This document shows positions 56,601 through 64,000 of a DNA stretch of 64,000 nucleotides, one piece after another. The position numbers were made by a program, and so were the translations under genes. Source of the stretch: Celoporthe dispersa (Eukaryota > Ascomycota > Sordariomycetes > Diaporthales > Cryphonectriaceae); NCBI GenBank assembly GCA_016584495.1, contig WAID01000006.1, positions 2,232,001 through 2,296,000 on the forward strand. Reading direction: 5' to 3'. The notes below the pieces were generated by a model, which saw only the letters and a list, made by a program, of their open reading frames with translations, was not told the DNA's origin and did not search any database. Every line of letters begins with the position of its first letter. The stretch's first letter is position 1.

Positions 56601-59600
56601 CGTCACAGAAGATGAAGTTCTGACGGTGGCGCGTTGCATCTTCCAAAAAAAAAACAACAACAGCAAAACAACAACTTCAAGTTGAGAGAGAAAGAGAAGG
56701 AATTCGAGAGGCTCGCGATACCGGAAATCGGTATGATGTTCGTTTAAGGTTAAAGCTAACTCAACCGGGCTCCTGGGGTGTGGCAGACCCTGTCGTGCCT
56801 GTGAGCACTGCTACCTCTGCACAAGACTACCAGAGGAGGTTGCCAATGTCGGGCTGCCCCTGATCCTGCTGAGATGATCGGCCACCCAAGCACACACTGT
56901 ACACTGTACTGTACTAGTGACATTGGTGCGGTACGGTAGTGTACGGGCCCCACCCCCATTTTCAGGGCCTGCCCACTGTAGCAGCAGCAGGGCCAGAACC
57001 ACCAACAGAGCCGCTAGAAGGGGGACCAGTGTTCCAGCAATGAGACCAACAACAGATGTCACTTAAGAGGAAGGCGGCATAAGAAAAAGAAAGAAAAAAC
57101 ACACCCCCCCTCCAGAAAGAAAAAAAATGAAATGAAACTTGTCTCCAGCCGGACACATGCCCAGACTCCTTGCCCACCAACAAAAGGAGAAAGAAAGAGA
57201 GAGAGAGAGAGAGAGAGAAAAGGGGGAGGGGCGCCCAAGGGCAGACCGGGAAGACGAGCCAGAGTGCCAAGCAGTCCGACCGTCCTCATCCTCATCCTAT
57301 CCTATCCCTTTATTAAGCCAAGAGGTTTTGGAGGGGTGAGGAAGAGAAAAAAAACAACTTCCCAACCGCCAGCCGTGGGCCCGCCGAGGCTACCGTAAAC
57401 CAGATTTGGTATAGACGCCCGCTTTTCTCCCTCGCAAGAAGAAAAGAGAAGGGCAGAAGAGATAATCTCCAGGGGTCATTTGCACAAGAGAGGGTGGGGG
57501 AAGGGGAGTCTCCACAAGAAGGGGCGGCTCCGCAAAAAGATGGATGGGACCTCTTACTGTATGCTTGCTCGTGTCCTCCTCTATCGGTCGCGTGATGATG
57601 AGCTTGTGTACTGAGTATTCATGCGGCATGTGGGCTTTGGTCTCGGATCACAACAAGTACACGTAACCAATTTGCAAGTATCGGTTGGCGCGATTGTCAG
57701 TGAAAAGCACGGCAGCAGCCATGACGGACTTCGAATTGATTTCAGGGGGGGTTTTTTTCTTCTTCCTCTTTCCATTTTTGGTTGTTGCTGTTGTTGTAAT
57801 CTCCCTCCTCTTCCTCCTTCAGAACGGACCGCTGGCCAGCTGGGCGGAAACGACGGGAAGCAAGCTGCCCTGGCCAAAACCCTGCAGTGAGTGCTTGGAC
57901 CTGCACAGGCTGGGCCGCTGGGCAGCGTCGGCCACGGAGCTTCCGCCCTGCTTGCCAGGTGGCGTTGTCGATCGTGTCTTGGCAGCTTCACTGGGGCCTT
58001 GGCTGACTTGTCCACAGGCCGGTGAGGAGGGAGGAAGGGGCAGAAGGGGGGAGGCGGTGGTCGGGCGGAGACGGGAATACGCTCGACGGGTTCTTCTTCG
58101 CCTTCTGCTTCTTCTTCTTCTTCCCGGGTGCTGGTGGTAGTAGTGCTGCAGTATGTAGTACATGGTACCTTCGTTTTCTTTTTTTTAATTTGGGGATCTT
58201 GGCTTCTTACCACACTGCCACCGTACCTGTGTACCATGGCATGGCGGTACCTGTCAGATCAGATCCGACCCGTGTTTTGGGCCTGCACGGCAAGACAGAC
58301 CAGACCGCCCCGAGCTGCCAAGGTCAGAGATGATGATGTAGAGAGTGAGAGAGGCAGACCCTGAAACAAACCATCCGGCCTAGCTTATCTGAGATCTACA
58401 TATTGCGCCTAGTTCACAGACCCGACAGAGTTCAACAGGGCGTGCCTGCGATTTTGGTCCACCTGCCGTGCTGGTCCTGGTTTTGCCCTGGGTTCTGTTG
58501 TTGCACTGGGTGGTGAAATCCTCACCAGCACAAGTCAGGTGTGGTAGGGATCTCAACTCCGCTGGCCGAATGCGACAATGTGGGTTGCGAGACCAGGCGG
58601 CAATAAATTAAGAAAACACAGTTGTCGATCTCCGAGCCCAGCTTGCAGGCACCTTGATGGAGTTGGACCCGGAGCCTGTATGCACGATGCCAAAAGCGGG
58701 TACCCAATCACGTTTTTTTTTTCCTTCTCGTCTCTTCCTTTTTTCTTCTTTTTTTTTTCGGGCGGGCGAGAGAACCCTAGCGGCTCTGCTCCAGTTGGGC
58801 TGAGAAGGGTGTATTTTTTTTTTTTGCCCCTTTCCCCTTCCTCTAGGTAGCGATCCCTCCGATTCGATGAGCAATCTGAACTCAACGTGACCAATGTCAG
58901 AACAGAATGGCCCGGCGCTGGGGAAGAAAGAAATCAGAATCTTATTATTATGATTATTTTTATTGTAGAAATAGCGAGGTCGACCATGCGAGGATGTTTC
59001 CAAATTCAACTTTGAAAATGATATCTGCGACATCATCTCATGTTTCTTGCAGTACATGCTGTGTAGTACAAGGTTGCACAGAGACACAGGTATCATTTTT
59101 ATGCCCCTGCGCTGACGTGGGTTGACTCGACCCTGCCCACCCAAATCCCTCCTCCTCCTCCTCCTCCTGAAGTCTGAGTCGGTTTCCTCGCAAGCCGTTC
59201 TTGGCGTGGGACACGTTGGGCCAGCCTACGGTCTACTGCGACCAAGCTAGCCTCTGAAATCGCCCAGATCTAACCCCCCGGAGAATCTTGACCGTCGCAT
59301 GTGCTCGCGCCTTTGCTGCAAAAAAATGACGACAGACCAGACCTGGCGCCACCTCGGTGGGTCCCAACGGGCGGGTTTTTGCCCTTCACACTTGCAGCCT
59401 GTGGGACGAGAGGGACCCATGGGGTATGGCTCCTCCGACGACCCGTGTAGTAAAAGCAAATCTGTGCTGTGCACAGCTCAGGCCTACGAGCTGGCATGGA
59501 AGTACTCTGTACGTACAGATGACCACATGTGCACGCACTGTCTTGTGGTGGGCCCAGACTGGGCGGCCTGAGATCCATCTCGGAAATGGACACTGTCAGG

Positions 59601-60746
59601 ATGGGTGACAAGGAGTAGAGCAGCAAGACGAGGAGAAACGGAGATCAATCAGCAGGCAAGGGACGGAGAGCTGAGGACAGAAGAGCGAGCACATCTTCGC
59701 ATCTCCCGTCATCTTCTCGTCCAATCACCTGGCAGGTCCCAGGAGCCCATCCTCGTCCATGGCCATGAGGTTGCAGGGCCAATCTCGCCGTCCAGGGTTG
59801 TATATGCAAGCCGTCAGCCGGGTATGGCATGGGCCCCGGCTCCTGGGAAGTTTTGATGGTGGTGTGTAGCCGTAAACCGCATAGTCCACAGTACATGTTA
59901 CTTACACACAGTATTTGGCTGTGCTGTGCTGTTTGTGTGCTCTACACAACAACGCATGCAGTTGTCTCTTTTTTTTTCTTCTCTTTTTCTTTTGCGACCA
60001 ACACCCTGGCCCCCGTCCCGTGTCCCCCCTCCCCATATCGCGACATCTCCCTGGTCGCCGAGGGGCCATGGCCGGGCTGGGCAGGTGCCTGCATCTCTGT
60101 CTTCCTCTGCTCATCCGGCCCGTACTGAGGCAATGCTTTCCTGTGCGTGTGTGTGTCCTGGAGATAATCATCTTTCTCTAATTTTGAGTGACCCAGTTAC
60201 AGGCCATTTTCGTGGACCAACCCCCCGGCCCACACATGGTTGTTCACAAAGGGGGGGAGGGAGGGAGGGATCGTCTCCTATACGAGCGAGCACAACCTGA
60301 ACCTGGTGGTCCAACATGTCCGCAAGCACCAACCCATCCAGTCCCTTATCTATCGTACTGCCTCGACTACTTTTAATCTTTTCGTTTTCCAACCCGTCTG
60401 GACTCCGAAACCGAGTCATATCCTGACCTGAACCCTTTCTTCTTTCCTTCTTCCTTCTTTCCCGTGTTGTCGTCCGCCGTCCGCCCCTCCCGTCCTTCTT
60501 CTTGCAGGCCTCGGTTCTTGAAGGGTTCACCACTACTGTTAATAACCTAGCGGGCGACCCGGGCACGCCGCATCGACGCTCATTTTTCTAGTGTGAAGCC
60601 GTCTTTTCAAGAACATCCTCTAGTATCATTATACTCTCTTTCTTGTGCTCGTGTGCCTCCTCTTTTTTTTTCCCTTCTATATGATAGCCACTTGGGGCCA
60701 ACGTTCCCTTTAGTGAGCACTCTTTCTATCTGGTCCGTCGTTCACA
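53656..60746. other. 7-kb stretch without a supported gene
   Basis: The largest gene-poor interval. It holds many simple repeats: A15 near 55904-55918, CCT/TCC runs at 56284-56300 and 59149-59168, GA run at 57196-57217, and TTC-rich segments. Many short frames exist but none shows a recognisable domain. One hydrophobic stretch on the minus strand (56940-57062) is noted in the findings. G/C-rich parts near 56900-58100 are compatible with unseen exons, so the absence of genes is not proven. Confidence 0.5.
57196..57217. repeat. GA dinucleotide tract
   Basis: About 11 GA units within the 7-kb gene-poor stretch. Confidence 0.8.
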
Positions 60747-62328
60747 ATGGCGATCGGAAAGGAAGGAAATGTGAAATGGGTGGATGTGAGTATGAACCTC
60801 CCTCTTTCCCTCCCAAGGGTGTCGAAGCACGTACGCACGTGGTGGTAGTGGTGATCAGGTCCAAAGAGGTGGAGGAGGATGACTCGAGATGGACCCTACA
60901 CTTGCAGCCTTTGCCTTATCCGTCGACCTCGTGTATTTGTGTGGCTGACCTGACGATGTCTGCTTGTTCAGGGGCTGCGAGGAATCGCATCGTCGCTGGT
61001 GGTGGTAAAACATGTCACAATCGCTTGGTTCCCATACATCATGTGGCCTGCGCCAGGGCCTGAGGATGCGCCCGTTCTGCTCGAGAGGCCATACCTGCGC
61101 GTCTTCTTCCAGGGCCGCATCGGCGTGGCCATCTTCTCCTTGGTCACCGGCTACGTCTGCTGCCTCAAGCCCATCAAGCTGTTCCACCAGGGCAACCACG
61201 ACAAGGCCTTTGCCGCCATCGCCAAGTCCGCCATCCGCCGTGTCCCGCGCCTCGTGCTCCCCGTCGCCATCGTCCTGGTCCTGTCGTGCCTGGCCGCCCA
61301 GCTCGGCGCCTTCGAGGTGGCCAAGCACAGCGACGGCTGGGGCCTGGACGTGACCAGCCCCGAGTACCACCCCAACTGGCTCGACGCCTTCTGGGCGCTG
61401 ATCCGCGACGAGGTGCGCGTGTGGACCTTCGGGCAGAGCGTCTACGGCGCCGAGCTGTGGACCATGATGCCCATCCTCAAGGGGGGCCTTCTGGGTGTAC
61501 GTGTACCTGCTGGCGACGGCCTACGTGCAGCAGAGATACCGCATGATGATCGCCCTGTTCCTCGCCCTGTTCCGCTACTGCGCCAACGACCCCTTCTTCG
61601 GCATGCAGTTCTTCTTCGGCGCCTTCATGGCCGACCTGCAGAACCCAGCCGCCGAGGGCCCGCCCGTCGTGGCCTTCCTCGCGCCGCACAAGTCCTACAT
61701 GAAGTGGCTGCGCATGTTCGGCTCCCTCGTCTTCCTCGCCGTCGGCTTCTTCATCGCCTCCCTGCCCGACGACCACTACGACTACCAGGCCTGGTCCCAG
61801 GGCCTGTACGAGTTCTTGCGCGCCATCCTACCCCGCGACCCAGACTTCCCGCGCTTCTCCTCCGGCCTGGGCCTCGACCTGATCGTCGTCGGCCTGCACT
61901 TCTCCACCACATCACGCAACATCCTCTCCAGCAAGCCTTTCATCTGGCTCGGTCGCATGTCCTTCGCCGTCTACCTGCTGCACAACCAGATCCTCCGATC
62001 CGTCCTCTGCTGGATGGTGTACGGCTTCAGCCTGCCCGAGCAGCCCACCGACGTGCAAGACCCGGAGACGGGCGAGTGGTTCACACCCGAGACGCCGCGC
62101 CTACAGTTTCCCGGAGCAGGGCGCCTGTTCATGGTGCTTCCCGTGTACTGGGTCCTCGTGTACGGCGCTGCGTGGCTGTGGACGACATATGTGGATGCCT
62201 GGTGCGCCAAGGTGACGGAGAAGCTGGTGGGCAAGATCAAGGAGGACGACGGGAGGGAGAAGGCTGAGCCGCTGCTCCCTCTTGCTGCGCCTGCTCCTGT
62301 GAACGAGGAGACACCGACGGCCCGATGA
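60747..62328 (+). CDS. Acyltransferase-3 family membrane protein, one frameshift
   Basis: Exons 60747-60785 and 60972-62328, joined in phase 0 to give VKWVDGLRGIASSLVVVKH, the family's N-terminal motif (DGLRGIA and a conserved His). Later motifs are FFQGRIGVAIFSLVTGYVCC, AIRRVPRLVLPVAIVLVLSC and YGAELWTMMPIL. After the break come FWVYVYLLATAY, NDPFFGMQFFFGAFMAD and KPFIWLGRMSFAVYLLHNQIL (a typical late helix pair). The protein is about 464 aa with roughly ten membrane segments. Members move acyl groups to extracytoplasmic substrates such as sugars or lipids; the substrate is unknown. At 61479-61492 (AAGGGGGGCC) there is one extra base, or two missing, so the first frame leaves the family pattern and the second resumes it. 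A G6 run at the break point makes a sequencing indel likely. Confidence 0.88.
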
Positions 62329-62940
62329 GATAAAGGGAGGGTGTGCGTGCGTGTGTCTTATATATAAATGTGTAAATGGGTTCTCTAATATAAAGGGATT
62401 ATCTTGTCAGAGATGGGAAACTCTTCGGCTGTGTGATTTTTTTTGTTTTGTTTGGGTGCGGGGGGAGGGATTGAGTTGGAAGGAAGGACTTGACTTGTTC
62501 CTGACGTTCTTGCGCCCTACCTTCACTATTGCATCATGCGTACTAAGCATGTACCAAAGTATACTCTCATTCGAAAAGCATAGCGAGGGCTCAATATTTT
62601 TCCACGGCAATGAGTCTAAACACTGGAGACAAGGAAAAACAAAAACAAAATTTAAACAAGAAACAAACAACGTATTTTCTGGATCAGGTCTGGTCGTTCA
62701 TGTCTTGTGTTGCTGGAGCAGATGAGTTGTTTGGAGAGGGTTAGGGTCAGAAATAGCATGGTCGCACGGCCACACCTTCCCAAGCCACATCCTCAATCTG
62801 TCCTCCCAGCGAATATCCAAGACGACAATATCAACCTTTCTCTCTCTCGCTGCCTTTGCTTCTCCGTGGTCCATCCTTTTCTCAATGCAGCAGGACGCGA
62901 CGCCGTCTCTCCCGCCCCACACAGCTGATCACTACTGACC
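62329..62940. other. Intergenic between acyltransferase and rft1
   Basis: 3' flank with TATATATAAA at 62359-62368 and T/C-rich leader near 62840-62880. No gene seen. Confidence 0.6.
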
Positions 62941-64000
62941 ATGGCGGCAGAGGACCGCGAGGCCAAGGTGGTCAGGGGAGCCTCCCTCCTCATCCTCCTG
63001 CAGGTTGTCTCTCGCGCCGTCACGTTCATCGCCAACCAGGTCCTCGTCCGCTTCCTTACTGCCCAGCTGCTCGGGATATCTACTCAGCTAGAGGTGTACT
63101 ACCTATCCGTCCTCTTCTTCGCACGGGAGAGCCTGCGGGTGGCTGTCCAGCGGCAGGGGCCCATCTCCTCATCCTCCTCAAACCAGGCTCAGGCTCAGGC
63201 CAGGACCAAGAAGGACGAGGATGGTGGTAGACAAGGGGAACCGGGACGGGAGGAGGAGACACAGGCGGTGGTCAACCTGGGCTACATTGCCATCCTCCTC
63301 GGTCTGGTAGCCGCCGGCGTGTTGGGGTGGGCCTACCTCCGATCCGTCCCCGCGGAGACAATCTTCACCACGCCCAACTTCACCGCTTCCGTCTACATCT
63401 ACGCCCTGGCCTCCGTCCTCGAGCTGCTCTCCGAGCCGGCCTTTGTGGTGATGCAGATACGCCTCAGGTTTGGTGCTCGCGCGTCGGCAGAGGCCATCGC
63501 GACGTTTGGCAAGTGCGTCGTCACCCTCGCCTCGGCGGTGTGGGCCTCGCGCCGCGGCATCGAGCTGGGCGTGCTGCCCTTTGCCATGGGCCAGACCGCC
63601 TATGGTCTTGGTCTTTTGGGGGTCTATGCGTGGCACGGAACTGCCTTGTCTGGTCAAGAGGGCTTCTCGCTGTTGCCGAAGCGCCTGGGAGGCAGCGTTG
63701 GCGGCGGCGGTGCCGGTGTAGTGGAAGGAGGAGGACGAGACTACCTTCTGTCGTACTTCTACCGCCCCACCGTCAACCTGGCCTCGTCTATGATGGTCCA
63801 GAGCTTCGTCAAGCACCTGCTCACCCAGGGCGACACCTTCCTCGTCAGCATTCTGTCCACGACCACGGCCCAGGGCGTCTACGCGCTCGCCAACAACTAC
63901 GGCGGCCTACTCGCGCGGCTGGTGCTGCAGCCCATCGAGGAGAGCAGTCGGAGCTATTGGAGCCGTCTCCTGTCCTCCAGCGCCGCCAGTGACCCAGTCT
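62941..64000 (+). CDS. rft1: Rft1, ER membrane protein of N-glycan precursor synthesis, 3' end cut by window edge
   Basis: A single open frame from ATG at 62941 to the right edge (353 codons seen). It begins KVVRGASLLILLQVVSRAVTF and NQVLVRFLTAQLLGISTQLE, the N-terminal hallmark of Rft1. Then come FFARESLRVAVQR, a Gln/Glu-rich loop, ASVYIYALASVLELLSEP, then MQIRLRFGARASAEA, and SFVKHLLTQGDTFLVS with GVYALANNYGGLLARLVLQP, a strongly conserved block. Rft1 is required for the Man5GlcNAc2-dolichol intermediate on the lumenal side of the ER; whether it is the flippase itself is debated. A Gly-rich insertion near residues 255-270 is low complexity. No intron is seen in the visible part. Confidence 0.95.
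   Translation, partial: MAAEDREAKVVRGASLLILLQVVSRAVTFIANQVLVRFLTAQLLGISTQLEVYYLSVLFFARESLRVAVQRQGPISSSSSNQAQAQARTKKDEDGGRQGEPGREEETQAVVNLGYIAILLGLVAAGVLGWAYLRSVPAETIFTTPNFTASVYIYALASVLELLSEPAFVVMQIRLRFGARASAEAIATFGKCVVTLASAVWASRRGIELGVLPFAMGQTAYGLGLLGVYAWHGTALSGQEGFSLLPKRLGGSVGGGGAGVVEGGGRDYLLSYFYRPTVNLASSMMVQSFVKHLLTQGDTFLVSILSTTTAQGVYALANNYGGLLARLVLQPIEESSRSYWSRLLSSSAASDPV

Overview
The window is nuclear DNA of a filamentous ascomycete (Pezizomycotina, most likely a Sordariomycete). Genes are split by short GT-AG introns, mostly 50-220 bp, and are monocistronic on both strands with long, low-complexity intergenic DNA between them. The products are typical of such fungi: a Zn2Cys6 regulator, Mad2, Ubp14, Isu1, Rft1, MFS transporters and secreted plant-cell-wall enzymes. 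I recognised no tRNA, rRNA, CRISPR array or intact transposon.

Layout. 1-1.7 kb (-): a Zn2Cys6 transcription factor, cut by the left edge. 5.4-8.3 kb (+): a long coiled-coil protein with an upstream ORF. 10.4 kb (-): a possible 37-residue membrane microprotein. 13.4-16.4 kb: a hypothetical acidic protein, a short-chain dehydrogenase with a spliced charged tail, and an ankyrin fragment. 17-22.7 kb is a housekeeping block: Mad2, the deubiquitinase Ubp14 and the mitochondrial Fe-S scaffold Isu1. 23.5-27.6 kb (-): an MFS transporter and a Rossmann-fold protein. 28.1-49 kb is rich in secreted carbohydrate-active enzymes: a GH43-like protein, a cellobiose-dehydrogenase-like GMC flavoprotein, an MFS sugar porter, a luciferase-like FMN monooxygenase, a GH12 endoglucanase and a GH92 alpha-mannosidase. 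49.1-53.7 kb: a signal-peptide protein ending in KDEL, then an amino-acid permease. 60.7-64 kb (+): an acyltransferase-3 membrane protein and Rft1, cut by the right edge. Two large stretches, 33.5-38.5 and 53.7-60.7 kb, hold no gene I can support.

The genes do not form one pathway. The 28-49 kb stretch reads as a polysaccharide-use neighbourhood: endo-acting and debranching hydrolases and an oxidoreductase outside the cell, and a sugar porter for uptake. Rft1 (lipid-linked oligosaccharides), GH92 (mannose trimming) and the KDEL protein touch the secretory pathway, but nothing here shows that they are co-regulated.

The most striking pattern is that five genes of conserved families each carry one isolated net frameshift while the rest of their reading frame is intact: Ubp14, the 24 kb MFS transporter, the GMC flavoprotein, the luciferase-like monooxygenase and the acyltransferase. 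For the MFS gene a 41-nt intron is an alternative. Assembly indels are the simplest reading; real gene decay is the other. Other leads are a 6-nt micro-exon, the KDEL protein, the microprotein, and splice signals built on homopolymer tracts.
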